Below are positions 24,214-37,149 of a stretch of 64,000 bases of DNA, piece after piece. Made by a program: the position numbers and the translations under genes. How positions within the stretch are numbered: position 1 is the first letter of the stretch; each line of letters starts with the position of its first letter. Source of the DNA: Citrus sinensis (lineage: Eukaryota > Streptophyta > Magnoliopsida > Sapindales > Rutaceae); contig NC_068560.1 in assembly GCF_022201045.2 (NCBI RefSeq), forward strand, positions 30,459,501 through 30,523,500, in the 5' to 3' direction. The notes under the pieces are model-generated. The model did not search any database. It was not told where the DNA came from and was given only the letters and a program-made list of their open reading frames with translations.

Positions 24214-25700
24214 ATCTTATCTTTCGAGTGCATGCGGGATAAATATTGTTTAGACGAATTATTAATGAGGAGCGCGTGCGTTTCCATTAGTTAGGAACTG
24301 GCTTTCTTAGAACTTGGTTTATAAGTCAATGGGCTCATTAATTGGATTGTCATGCACTCATGCTCTCTGTCTAGAAAAAGCCTGTGACGTTAGCTTGTCG
24401 GTGTGCTCTGCTCCCTTCATATTTCCACAGTTCCACTCTCGATATTTGCATATCTATATATATTACATCATTCTTACAGCATTCCAACCCATGAATTATA
24501 TGACATACAATTACTTTTATTTGACAATTAATTGACTGCCGATTAATCATAAATTGAGTACTTAAACTCAAAAAAAAAAAAAAAACAACATTAGTTAAAA
24601 TTTATTATTGCTTGATTAAATCCGAGTAATCTTCATTTCACATAGACTATTTGACGTCTATTATTGCTACATGTTTTTGTAAGAATCCGTCCAATTCAGA
24701 AAGTAGGTTTCTACTGTGCGCAGATCATTGATTACGTGCGTCATAATATCCATCTAGTTAGCCAGTTAAAGTAAAGGAAACAATAATCATGTAATTAATC
24801 TATTGACCTAAATAACAATTTAACAAATGAGTGTTTATTTACAATCCTAAATCAGCAAAAATAAGTGGTGTCAACTAATTTAATTAAAAAGCAAAGTATA
24901 TGTGTTCCATAAGTTTTATTATAAAAGTTTTGTTTTATTATATATTGATCAAAATTAATATAATTTTCTTTTATTTATATGTTAGGATCTATGGAAAAAA
25001 AGGTGCTTGTTAATTAGCTGCTTATAAAAAAATAATTATCTACATACTTTTAAAAGCTGTTATTAAAATCAGCTATTATAAATTTACTAAATATTATTTT
25101 TATCAAAACTTATGAAATTAGTCGTTTATAGCGTTTCGACCTTACTATTAGGGAAGTCAAAAATACTCATCCAACCCAAGGGATGAGGTCAAGTCGGACC
25201 TAAACTTCACTTATTAAGTCTATGGTCTAACCCCAAACTTGAATTTCATGAAAAATATTATAAAATACATATTATTTTAAATAATTATATTTATTTGACT
25301 CTCCTATTACATATATGTAAAATTTTAAATATTAAAATTCATATTTTCAAGCCTAATTTTATTAAAATAAATTTAGTAATCATAAAATTTTAAAATAAAT
25401 TTAAAAAATATACACATATAATGTTATAAAATATAAAATCTGAATTTTAAGAAAAAAAAAATCCAGCTCAACGTCGGGCTTTTTAAACCTGATCTGGGTG
25501 TTCATAAAATATATCCAGACTAGATCCCGACATTATCATACCCAGGTCTGACCTAAACTTTTATATCCCTTCTTAATCTCAAATGAGACGTAAGAGAAAA
25601 AGTAATAATTAATTAAGAAAATTGAAAATGGAGTCGCTTTACGGTCAAAAGAATCATCACCGTCAAATTCACCTATCTCACCATGTCGGGTTGGTCTCTG
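24214..25700. other. AT-rich intergenic DNA upstream of ACC synthase
   Basis: No gene seen. It has an A17 run near 24570 and very AT-rich DNA at 24780-25460. The last few hundred bases are probably the ACC synthase promoter. Confidence 0.5.
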
Positions 25701-25721
25701 CTCAATCAAATTTTTTTTTTC

Positions 25722-25728
25722 TATATAA
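25722..25728 (+). promoter_or_regulatory. TATA box of the ACC synthase gene
   Basis: TATATAA after a T10 run, about 110 bases before the start codon at 25835. This spacing leaves a normal 60-80 base 5' leader. Confidence 0.6.
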
Positions 25729-25834
25729 GTGGGCATGCTATAGTCTTTGCACATCTCTCCCTAAAGCAAACTAAAACTTCCCATCTCTCTTTCGACTTTC
25801 AATCATCTAACACTGATCGCTTCTTTCAATCAAC

Positions 25835-27634
25835 ATGCTGTCCAGGATAGCTAGCTGCGACTCTCATGGGCAAGATTCTTCCTACTTTCTTGGTTGGGAA
25901 GCTTACGAAAATAATCCTTATGATCAACTTCATAATCCCTCCGGAATCATTCAAATGGGACTCGCTGAGAATCAGGTCCGTAACTTTATTTATTTATTTA
26001 CAAACCAAATATAAACATATATTACAAAAATAATAAGAAGAAGAAGTATATATTTCTGTCACATGTGATAGCAATAGCATCAGCATGTAGGTGGCTAGAA
26101 TAAATTTATCGTGGAATATAATTGGTCTTCCCACTAACGCTGTGATATTTCTTGCAGCTTTCGTTTGACCTCCTTGAGTCGTGGCTTGCAAGCAACCAAG
26201 AGGCAGTGGAGCTGAAGAGAAATGGAGAATCTCTATTCAGAGAGCTGGCTCTTTTCCAGGACTATCACGGCTTTCCAGACGCTAAGAAAGTAAATTTCTA
26301 TCTCAGCCACTAATAATTAATCAATCGTAATTTTACTAGCAACGTCAATATCGCTATAGCCTGTGTTAGTACCCGAACTTTAACATGACTTGTATACAGG
26401 AGCTCGTAAAGTTAATGGCGAGAATAAGAGGCAACAAGGTCAAATTTGATCTTAACAAGCTGGTACTCACAGCTGGTTCAACTGCAGCCAACGAGACTCT
26501 AATGTTTTGCCTTGCAGACCCCGGCGATGCTTTCCTTCTTCCCACACCCTACTACCCCGGGTATGTATATATACATGTATAACACTTTAATAATCAAGTG
26601 CACATTACTTTCATTTCACATAAATTAAGTTGTTGAAATTAATGTTAAACAGTTAATTTTCTTTCTTTGCCAGATTCGATAGAGATCTTAAATGGCGTCC
26701 CGGAATTGAAATTGTTCCAATTCATTGCTCAAGTTCAAATGGTTTCAGAATAACCATTTCTGCCCTGGAAAATGCCTATCAACAAGCCCAAACACTTAAC
26801 CTAAAAGTTAAAGGGGTTTTGATAACTAATCCTTCAAACCCCTTAGGCACAGCCATGACTCACCAAGAACTAAACCACCTCATTAATTTCTCCAAGTCCA
26901 AAAGAATTCACATAGTGAGTGATGAAATTTACTCAGGCACCGTCTTTGACTCACCCAGCAGCAGCTTTATAAGCATCATGGAGGCTGTAATGGACCGAAA
27001 CATTGGCGAGTCCGATGATCTGTGGAGTCGCATTCACATTGTTTACAGTCTCTCAAAGGATTTCAGCATGCCTGGATTCCGTGTTGGCATGATCTATTCC
27101 AACAATGAAAGAGTTGTTTCGGCGGCGACTAAAATGTCAAGCTTCGGCCTTGTTTCTTCTCAAACACAGTATCTACTCTCACGCATGCTCTCGGACAAGA
27201 AGTTCACATGCAATTACATGAAGGAAAATCGGAAGAGGCTTAGGAAAAGAAAGGAAATGCTTGTTTCCGGACTCAAAGTTGCAGGAATCAGATGCTTAAA
27301 GAGTAACGCAGGATTATTTTGCTGGGTAGACATGAGGCACCTTTTGGTATCCAACACATTTGAAGCTGAGAAGGAGCTGTGGAAAAAAATAATTTTTGAA
27401 GTAGGGTTGAATATCTCTCCAGGCTCTTCTTGCCATTGCAATGAACCAGGGTGGTTCAGGATTTGCTTTGCCAACATCACTGAAGAAACACTACAGGTTG
27501 CATTGCAGCGCATCAAGGTATTTGCACAATCCTGCAACCCCCAGATGCTGCTGCTGCAAAGGAGATCAATTATTGGCAAATGGATCTCCAAGTTATCTTC
27601 ATCATCATCATATGATCAGGAACCAGGCCGTTAA
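25835..27634 (+). CDS. ACS: 1-aminocyclopropane-1-carboxylate synthase
   Basis: Exons 25835-25975, 26158-26289, 26400-26560 and 26674-27634 join in frame to 464 residues, the usual four-exon ACS plan. The cytosolic PLP enzyme converts S-adenosylmethionine to ACC, normally the rate-limiting step of ethylene synthesis. Visible motifs are GLAENQ near 42-47, [16 protein letters not shown] around 140-155, NPSNPLG near 197-203, SDEIY with Asp228, and [14 protein letters not shown] with the PLP-binding Lys273; the substrate-binding Arg lies in GWFRICFAN. The C-terminal tail ends [20 protein letters not shown] see neither a clear calcium-dependent-kinase RxSxS/F site nor the usual ETO1-binding tail, so the isoform type (I or III) is unresolved. 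AtACS10/12-like aminotransferases are much longer and excluded. Expression is likely inducible, as in the family; the sequence itself does not show this. Confidence 0.95.
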
Positions 27635-27833
27635 TTAATTAACTAGATAATAAACTAATTATTATTTAATTAGTCTACATGTTTAAATATTTCGTGCCAC
27701 AACATATGTCTTAGTTCCATGCAAAAATTTCCTTTCCTAGCGTACGAAACGCCCACTTTTGGATCATCTGAGTTCTCTAAGCGCTGGCATCTGATCAACC
27801 AGACAGTAACAGCACTTTAAAGTTGTTCCACTA

Positions 27834-27895
27834 ATAAGGCCAGGGACTACTGGTTGGTAACAGTATAAGGCCAGGGACTACTGGTTGGCAACAGT
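27834..27895. repeat. 31-bp tandem duplication
   Basis: Two adjacent copies of a unit starting ATAAGGCCAGGGACTACTGG (period 31) differing at one base, about 200 bases after the ACS stop codon and possibly within or just past its 3' UTR. Confidence 0.85.
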
Positions 27896-29150
27896 CTATG
27901 CGATCATGGAACCCACGTATGTTTATCGGTTCAAGTTGAAAACAATTGTGTATTTGTTGTGTCGGGAAGTTAACGAGGACACTAATATTTACGTAAATGT
28001 AGTAAATTATTCGCTTTTTTTTTTTCAGTTTAGTAATTAATTAAGTAGTATTGTTTACTGTTATATTACTTTCTCTCTATATATAAAAGTTGAGATAGGT
28101 TCCACTCAAGGATCTTGCGTTTAAGTTAAAGTGCAAACCTTGGAGTCAATTGATTCAAATCAAATGATTCTTAAAATTTATATATAGTAAGCCCTACTAT
28201 GTGCAGATTTTAAAATTAAAAAAAATTGTAATTTATTGAATTCAATAGCCCAAATTAGAATCCCGTATTGTAATTAAAGTGTGGGATCCCTCAATGAAGT
28301 ATAACTTTACAATTTTTTTTTTTATAAGCAAATAAGTATATTTCCTTGTGATTAGCGTTTCTATCCAGTAAAATTTAGATGGATGATTGGTGGTTAATAA
28401 ATAAATTTATAAGATACATTATCACCAAAAGTCATGTGACATAAGACATAAAAATTTATGAAAATTTTATCTAGCAAGGATCCTAATTCAATTTTTTTTT
28501 TCAGTGTACATATTTGGTATTGTGGATCTATAGCTTTCAAGGTACATATGCTAATATATGAAATAAAAGTTAATAGTATGTAGTAAATATAATATTTAAA
28601 TAATATTTTGATAAAATTAATAAAGATATAATAAATTTTTTATCATACGAACGTAAAATTATATCAAACTTAACTTCTAAGTTACAATAACTTGTATTTA
28701 CTGAATAATTTAGCACTGCTTTAACATTGTAACTTGTAAGTTAAAGTTGCACAACCTTAGACCTAATTAGAATCTTATTTACTTTTATATTGATATCCAA
28801 TAAATGCAAATTACAGTTTTCTAGTTTACTTGGTTGAAGATCAAATCAGTAGTAGATATTTTACAGGGTTGAAGGTCAAATCAGTAGTGGAATCTAAGTG
28901 CGAGCTGCTTACCCTACACTCTAGAGATTCTGATCCGCTAAGATCAAAATGAGTAAATGACACTCCCCATTACGCAGGACGGTATGGACAGAGACAACTC
29001 TTCTCTTCCGTAAATCCAGTGGGCTTTCCAATACAAAGTAATGTTACTGTCAACTGATCAGGTTTATTTGTCCATATCCAACTGAGGTGACCAAGGGAGG
29101 TCAGGCTAGGCCCACTAGCATTTATTGGATCTCATGGTACGGTAGGCCCA

Positions 29151-29315
29151 ATACAGGATACGTGTCGCCACCCTCTTTGTTCGATGCTCGCACAAAGTCG
29201 ATCAAATACAGGATACGTGTCGCCACCCTCTTTGCTCGATCCTCGCACAAAGTCGATCAAATACAGGGTACGTGTCGCCACCCTCTTTGCTCGATGCTCG
29301 CACAGAGTCGATCAA
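29151..29315. repeat. Three 55-bp tandem repeats
   Basis: Three head-to-tail units (starts 29151, 29206, 29261), each beginning ATACAGG(A/G)TACGTGTCGCC and ending GTCGATCAA, differ at only a few bases. They are markedly more GC-rich than the surroundings. Each carries ACGTGTC, a match to an ABRE-like ACGTG core. Confidence 0.95.
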
Positions 29316-30696
29316 AGATCGTGATCATCAGTCATCACCAACTCATGACTAATTTCTTACGCTAGGTCGCGAAACACTTAAAACAAAATATAAATATATG
29401 GTAACTTCTCCTACATGGCTCTCGTTATTATTTTTCAAAAGGGTGAAAAAAATTAAAAAAGCCACAGGTTTTTTCAAAAGCATCACTTTGGTCAATTTTA
29501 TTAGATTCTGTCATCCAAAAATATGATTAGCTTAAATATTTTCATTCTTAATTTGTTTATGGGGAATATCATTATATTGGATTATGGACATATAGTTTGG
29601 ATCTTATGCTGCCAAGCCCTTAGCATTTTTCAAAATTGAGTGCAATATTATATTGTCATAGGTAAACTAAATGAAATAATTCGTGAACTATAGAGAGAAC
29701 TATATGAATATTTAAATAGTTCTCCCTATTTTATTTTATTTATTTATTTTTTACCACAGCGTGGAACTATCATGTAATTTTAGGTTCAATCAAGTTTGAG
29801 AAGTGAAATTGTCGTTTAAAATTTCTTCCTAACGGAAGTAAATATCTTTAACAGATAACTGTCTAATAAAAGGGGAATTGGGTGGCAGGAATCTAAAATT
29901 CTAATCAATGGACTAAAGTGATATGTTTTCGAACTTCTTGGTTTTTATACCTTTTTGATAAACAAGAAGGACTTGCATCCAAAAAACCCAAACAAAACAA
30001 AGGCATTATTAGAGAAAGAAATAACTGTAATTGAGTGACGAGAGAGTCAGTTAATCAGTAAGCGAGTAAGCGACAGGTCGGCGGTTCCTAATTGTTGAGT
30101 CTCGCATTATTGGACTCTTCTGTCCTTGTCTTCCACGTGGCGCTCCCGTAGCTTTCGCACAATTGGTATTTTGAATCAGATAGAGCGCACTAAGGTGACA
30201 ACGTGGCATTCCTGCATTCTCTCTCCGTGTATCAACAAATTACGTGTTCGATGTAATGGCGAACATAAACCTTTCTTTCAAGTAAAACCCAACTTCTTTT
30301 AAATTTTAAACGACAAGAAAAAAGTATGCTTGCAATTTCTGGGGCTTTCGTTTTCGGTTTCTCTGGTTTCTAATTTATGCAAACTGCTTTATGTGAAGTG
30401 GACGCAAAGCGTGGCAACGGAGTTTAAGTTTTGGTGCAAACTTCACTATTCAATTTCAGCGCTTTCAAAGTCTCTTTGCTTTCGTGGCTCCGGAACTTGC
30501 ACAGGTGCTCCTTTTTTACTCCCTTTTTGACATTCTTCTGCGGAAATTGAGTTTGATGTTGTTTAATGCGAATTAGAATCTTGTGTGTCGAACATAAACT
30601 CAGGATTTTTGCAGAAAGATTTGCTGTTGAGATAGTCATAGATTTTTGTTAGAAAACCTGATGTTTGGTTAATTTGATTTGATAAATTGGAAGGGG

Positions 30697-33600
30697 ATGG
30701 AGCTTTCTGCTTTCTTAACTTCTGTTGGAATCAATTCAGCAATAGCCGTTTTGCTGTTTTTGCTGTATTCGGTATTGAGAAAACAACCGGGCAATTTAAA
30801 TGTGTATTTTGGACCGAGGCTTGCATTGGCCAGTGAAAGAAAAAATTATCCTCCGAGCTTGCTGCGGTATTTGCCCTCCCCAAGTTGGGTGGTCAAGGCT
30901 TGGGAAACAACTGAAGATGATATATTGGCTCTTGGTGGCATGGATGCTCTGGTTTTCGTCAGGATTATTGTTTTCAGGTGATTTAAACCTTGCCCAATAC
31001 TTTACATATGCCAGAAACTTTTCGTGTTGTTGTAGTTTTACTGATCCTCAGTGCTATTTTTTTTCCACAGCATTCGAATCTTCTGCATCGCTGCTGTCAT
31101 TTGCATGTTTCTAGTGCTTCCGGTGAATTATTATGGGAAAGAAATGATCCATCATGATATTTCTTCAGAAACACTGGAAATATTCACAATTGCAAATGTC
31201 AAGGAAAGTTCAGAATGGTAGGAGCTCTATATAATTTTTTGGTGAACCCACAAGCATATGGACTTTTTTTTCTTTTTCTTTTTTTCCAATCCATACCAAC
31301 AACTTTACATACACTCGCCTAGGTTATGGAATTTCTTGGAAACCTGTTTCTTCTGATTTCCAGTTTTGCAGTAAAAGAGGTTGAGAGAAAATTGACAAAA
31401 TCAATTTCAGGAAGTCAAAATTTAAAAACCTTGCTACACTTTTCTTTTCTTTTTTTTTTTTTGGTGGGGGGGGAGAGGGTTCATTCTCAACTGTGATGTC
31501 AGTGCAATGTTTTGAACCTGTGGTAAAATACATCATAAAAGAGAAGTGGTTACTTATTGTTTGTTTTTCTTTTTGTCAGGCTTTGGACTCATTGTTTTGC
31601 TTTATACGTCATAACCTGCTCGGCTTGTGGTCTCCTTTACTTTGTAAGGATTCAAAACCTGTATATCTCATCTTCCTCTCTGTAGTTACATTATATTATA
31701 GTGATTTTTCTTAACAAGTCTACTATTTTGAATATTTCCTCAATCAATTGATTTAGGAGCATAAAAGCATCAGTAGAACAAGATTGGCATATATTACCGG
31801 ATCTCCTCCAAATCCAAGTCACTTTACAGTTCTTGTCCGTGCTGTTCCTTGGTCTGCTGAACAATCATACAGTGAGTCTGTGAAAGAATTCTTCATGAAA
31901 TATTATGCACCAAGCTACCTATCACACCATATGGTTCATCGATCTAGCAGAGTTCAGAGACTGATGGTGCGCATTTGCTTTGAGTGATTTCTGATGGTGA
32001 AGTATTCATCAGAAATTTATTGTTAAATAGCTTTTTGAGATCAGAATTTTCTTTAGCTATTCTGTTGTGTCTCCAAAATCGGTTTTGAAACTAAATGAAT
32101 TTCATGCATTTTTATTCTCTTGATTAAATGTTACAGTTTAATTGTGTAAATAATTTAGATTGAATAGATGACGTTGGAAGCATTGGATCTCAATATGTTG
32201 ACTTCGACTTCCTCAAATCAGCATATGATCAAATCGACAGCCATAGAGTTCGGGGTTGATCTATTATATTGATATGTAATGCAGGATTATGAAGACATTG
32301 GAATTAGTTTAAGAGTCATTCTAACATTCTTTCTTTTTAATATGCCAATAAGTATGATCGTAGACCATACATTTTTGAATGGTAGCAGAATAGCTGGAGA
32401 AAGAGTAACTCAAAAAGTTGTTGGGTCACAGTATTTAGAAAAGCGAATTAATTTAGGAAATATCTGACATTTTCAATTTGGATATCTGACCATGCTTTTT
32501 TCTTTTGGTAGAATGATGCGGAGAAGATCTGCCGGGTATTCAAGGGTGTTTCTGCTGAGCAAAAGTCTAAACCATGTTTACTGCCATGTTTTTGTGGAGC
32601 TCCAAATTCTTTTGAAATCCTTTCTAATGAACCAGATAATGTTAGGGGGAACATTGGATTAGATATTTCGAATTTAGCAACTGAGAAGGTAAAAACTCTT
32701 GGCACAAGTTCAGCTACAATTTGCGTTCTACCGTCGTCATGGTTGTTTCTCAACCTTAATGGTTTTGCTATCAACATGTTAGCTTCTGTTGGATATTCTT
32801 ACATGTTGAATAGATTTTGTCCCAACTGATTAAACGTCTAAGAAAAGGCCTGATGATGCTACTTAAGACTAACATGCTTCCTTTTCTGCATGGCCAAAAT
32901 TAAACCTGTACCTGTAGCAATTCTGTGACCCATAATATTCTGTGTTGTTATTTAGTTAATCTGGAGTTTTCAAACATTTCAACATAAAAACTTTCGGTTA
33001 AGCTTTGATACCATGTCAAACAACTATTAATTCGAAAAGCTTGAGCTCATAAGGAAAATGGTCAACAATATTATGTACCTAGATTTTTATGCATTTTGAG
33101 AAAGCTATTATTTTCACTTGTCACATGGTACACAAGTCATGTGGATCTGTTATGTTGCTGGATCTTCAGTTCCTATGTTGAATGTGCTTATATTTTCCTA
33201 TATTCTAAATTCCAATCCCCCTTTAGATAACAACATTTTGTAAACGGCAATTCTTGATATGGCATCGCTGTAATGTGGGCTTTAGTTTGGTTGCATGAAT
33301 GCATTACATTATTAGTAGGTTATTAATTTGTTTATAAATTTTACAGACTGGGATTTTTCTCGTTCTAGATTTACCTGTTTATGCTTTTAAGTATTTTGTT
33401 TGTCTACAACTTATATTTGGTAATGTTCTTAGGATTTCACTACCTATTTAGTTTCAGTTTTGGCATAAATGTGGTACAAGCCTTTACTGATCCCCATGTT
33501 GTCTACGCATGTCGGAGGTTAAGAGCTACCACAGTTAATAGATGTGTAAATATCATTTATGTGGTATGAACTATTTGATTTTATTTTGACTATGTTGATA

Positions 33601-36600
33601 TTCATGAACGTCATGAATTTTATGTCTTTCTTGTTCTCTTTTTGTTGCTCTTTATAAGTAGTAATTGTGATGCATATTTCTCATAGAGTTGCTCCTGAAA
33701 ATTTAGTTTTTCATTTCTGTTTTGCTTCCTCTATAACTATGATCAATTCTATTCAATTTACTCTATATATATATATATATAGATGGAGTAATGTAAGTCT
33801 TGTATATGCTGCCGTGGTCTGAAATCTTGGACCATATCTTCAAGTAAATGTGAGCTGGTAAGCTTACAGAATCTGGGAACAGGGCAACATTGTGTTCTAA
33901 TATATATATTGGTCTTTATGCAGGAGAATGCAGTTGCTTTTGTTTGTTTCAAGACTCGCTATGCTGCCGTTGTTGCTGCAGAAATTCTTCACTCGGAGAA
34001 TCCCATGTTATGGGTAACAGAAATGGCTCCGGAACCAAATGATGTTCTTTGGTCAAACCTTTCTATACCATATAGACAACTGTGGATTCGCAAAATAGCC
34101 GTACTCGTGGCTTCTATTGCATTCATGTTTGTTTTTCTTATTCCTGTAACATTTGTGCAAAGCTTGACTCAACTTGAGCAGCTGTCTCATGCTTTTCCAT
34201 TCCTGAAAGGAATGTTTAAAAAGTAAGTATTATACCAAGACAGTGATTGTGCAAGGATTATTTGTTTTTTATTTGTCATCTGTTACATGCATTCTGGACA
34301 TGGCACACCTGTTGGTCTAGAACATGGATAGGATATGTCAAGCTAAACATATTGGACATAGCAAACTTGATGCGAAGTTCCGTGCAAACTAACTTGATAA
34401 TGAGTAATGTATGATTTTAAGGATGTTGGTGGAAAGACTCTAATCAATAAAAAGGTTACATAGGGTTATATGGATCCTACTTCCTGTCCAACACATCATT
34501 CATTTTCAGAGAATAGCCTGATGAAGAAAAAGCATACTTGTTTATTTGACAGTCTCTGAACTATAGATGAACTTGTTTTGAACTTTTCTTGTGCTTATAT
34601 ATGCAGGAAATTCATCAGCCATGTGGTAACAGGTTACCTACCAAGTGTCATTTTGATTTTATTTCTGTATGCTGCTCCACCAACAATGATGGTGTTTTCC
34701 ACAATTGAGGGATCTGTCTCACATAGTGGGAGGAAAAAAAGTGCATGCATCAAAGTTTTGTACTTCACAATTTGGAATGTTTTCTTTGTTAATGTTTTAT
34801 CGGGTTCCGTTATTGGGCAGTTGACCAAGTTGTCAAGTGTCAAAGATGTACCCAAACATCTCGCTGAAGCGATACCAAATCAGGTGATCTCTCCATGGTT
34901 CTTGAAATGAATCAATTCTTTTCATATATCAACCACATTCTATTAATGTTATTCTGATGCAGGCTTTTATGTGAGCGCACCATTTGTTTCTGTTTTGCCT
35001 GATTAAAGACTTCCTAAATGATGACTGAGGCATTTACTTACATGGATTATAATTTGAATCTATAGAAGTGTTGTGTTTAACCAGTTTTAATCAGGAAGAT
35101 ATCTAATAAATGATTACAAGTTTCCTGATATCATTAAGGGTTTATTATCTAGCCCTCTGTAATTTGACTGATCTAATGAAAAGAATTTTGTAGTTCCTGT
35201 ATTTCCTTCACAGTATCTCAAAAACATAAAATATAATTCTAATTAAAACTTTCACGTGTGAATTGCTGCAGGTTGGCTTCTTCATGACTTATGTTTTAAC
35301 CTCAGGTTGGGCAAGTTTGTCTGTTGAAATCATGCAGCCTTTTTTTCTTCTCCGGAACATTCTGAAAAAGTTTATATGCAGAATAAAAAATAATCCACCG
35401 AATGGCACTCTATCTTTCCCATATCAAACAGAAGTTCCAAGACTCCTCCTGTTTGGATTTCTTGGCTTCATCTGTTCAGTTATGGCACCCTTGATATTGC
35501 CTTTCTTGCTGATATACTTTGTACTTGCTTACCTCGTGTACAAAAACCAGGTTTGTATTTCCAATCTTAAAATCTAAGTCTATACGTTCTTCCCTCTTCA
35601 ATTCTTATATGCTTTTCTTCAGATTGTGTGCAAGGAGAGTGCTAATGGTCTTTATCAATGGTCTCTGATAAAGATATAATCATTTTTTTCTCTGTCATCT
35701 GGAGTTTTTATCCATTAACAATTGAGCTTAGTGAAATTTTTTATTTGAATCGTGTGTTTTTTTTCCCCCTTTTAAAAAACTCCATAGAGCGCAGCTATGT
35801 GGATCTTTATTCTGGGTTCAGTGGACACCTCAAAATTTGTTTCATAGTGTCAGTTTGAAACTCAATTATGTTGTGTTGAACAATCATTTTCTCAGCTTTC
35901 TCGTTTCCAGACCATCGAGAAGATATATTAGTAGCCCCCCCCCCCCCCCCCCCCTCTCTTTCTTTTGAAAAAATCTATTAGTAGCTTTGGTTATTTTTAC
36001 TTCATTATTTTGACATGTTTTTAGTTGCTGCTATCAGAGAGCTATAGATTATCTTCATCTGTCTAGGTTCAAGTTTGCAGATTACAGACAACAGTGAAAT
36101 TTACTTGTTGCAGGTTTATTTTTTAGGACTATACTTGGTGGCTAATGTCATCATGTCGTATATGTGTTTATTTTTTATCGGTATTTTTCATCCTATGTAA
36201 GAAGTTAACCTAGTAACATGTAGACAGATAACCAAATCATTCAGTTCGTTTCACATGAAACGATTGAAAAGGTTTAACGAAAAAGTGCCTCTCTGTTTAT
36301 TAATCATCACATGAAAGTTTCTTATTGGAAACTCATCTCTATTCTAGTGCTGCATTTACTTTGTGCATCTGTAAAAAGGGAATGGAAAGTATTGCTCAGA
36401 ACCATTGATGGATAGCTATTTGTTTTTGCTTTTACTCTCTGTGTGTGTATTTTTTGCTAGTGTTGATCTTGCAATTGCTTTTTCCAGATTATAAATGTGT
36501 ATGAGAAAAGTTATGAAAATGGGGGACAATACTGGCCTATTGCTCACAAGACAATAATTGCTTCATTGGTATTGACACAAATTATAGCTCTTGGAATCTT

Positions 36601-37149
36601 TGGGATTAAAAAGTCACCAGTTGCATCCGGTTTCACTATTCCACTTATTGTTGGCACTCTTTTATTCAATGAGTACTGTAGACAACGATTTTTTCCTTCA
36701 TTTCAGAAGATTGCTGCACAGGTACCATGGAAATTTCTTCCTTTCTATTTTTGTACGCTTATGTGTGTCTGTGTTCCAAGTTTGATGGGTTATTTCTTCA
36801 CAGGTTCTTACGCAAATGGATCAACAAGATGAGCAGGGTGGGAGGATGGAGGAGATTTATCAACAGCTGAAATCTGCTTATTGCCAGTTCAGGTTAATTT
36901 CTTTGGATTTATGCAACGTTAGACAAGCAGACCAGCAAAGGGACCAGGATGGCATCCGAGATTCAGAGGCAGAGACAGCAGGTTTGACTGAAAACAAGTG
37001 TTGGAATACTCCCTCTGTCCCAGATCAAAAAATAATTATTCAGTTGTCTCTGTCTTACTTTTTCAGAGATTGGAACAGCCGAACAGCAAGTAGATGATAC
37101 TGGGACTGCTGATTGCTATATGGATAGACAAGGACCCATTTCAAAGTGA
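30697..37149 (+). CDS. OSCA2/CSC1-like hyperosmolality-gated cation channel
   Basis: Eleven coding exons (30697-30977, 31071-31217, 31580-31643, 31757-31966, 32512-32688, 33924-34222, 34607-34883, 35272-35550, 36488-36721, 36804-36981, 37067-37149) join in frame to about 742 residues. It belongs to the TMEM16-related OSCA/CSC1 family, calcium-permeable cation channels opened by membrane tension or osmotic stress. The start (MELSAFLTSVGIN, then YSVLRKQPGN) and blocks such as PSYLSHHMVHR, TEMAPEPNDVLWSNL, FPFLKG, KSACIKVLYFTIWN and ENGGQYWPIAH match the HYP1/RXW8/At3g54510 branch (OSCA2). About ten or eleven hydrophobic segments are visible, with the soluble loop encoded around exons 4-6. The last two exons encode a hydrophilic, family-variable tail. 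An unspliced exon 10 would also stay open, giving a different C-terminus. Clade is fairly sure; exact orthologue is not. Confidence 0.92.
32689..33923 (+). other. Long intron 5 of the OSCA-like gene
   Basis: The largest intron of the gene (1235 bases), flanked by AAG|GTAAAA and GCAG|GAGAAT. It includes a (TA)n tract near 33765-33780. I see no nested gene. Confidence 0.75.
35935..35954. repeat. C20 homopolymer in an OSCA-like intron
   Basis: Twenty consecutive C residues followed by TCTCTTTC, within the intron between coding exons 8 and 9. Confidence 0.9.

Larger units (their letters stand above)
27635..30300. other. Intergenic region between ACS and the OSCA-like gene
   Basis: It contains the ACS 3' flank, two short tandem duplications (27834-27895 and near 28831-28890), AT-rich DNA, and a 3 x 55-bp repeat at 29151-29315. 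No gene is recognised. The last 300 bases are probably the OSCA-like promoter. Confidence 0.5.

Noticed and set aside
29151..29315. CRISPR-like array
   Set aside because: The 55-bp units are direct tandem copies without unique spacers, in a plant genome.
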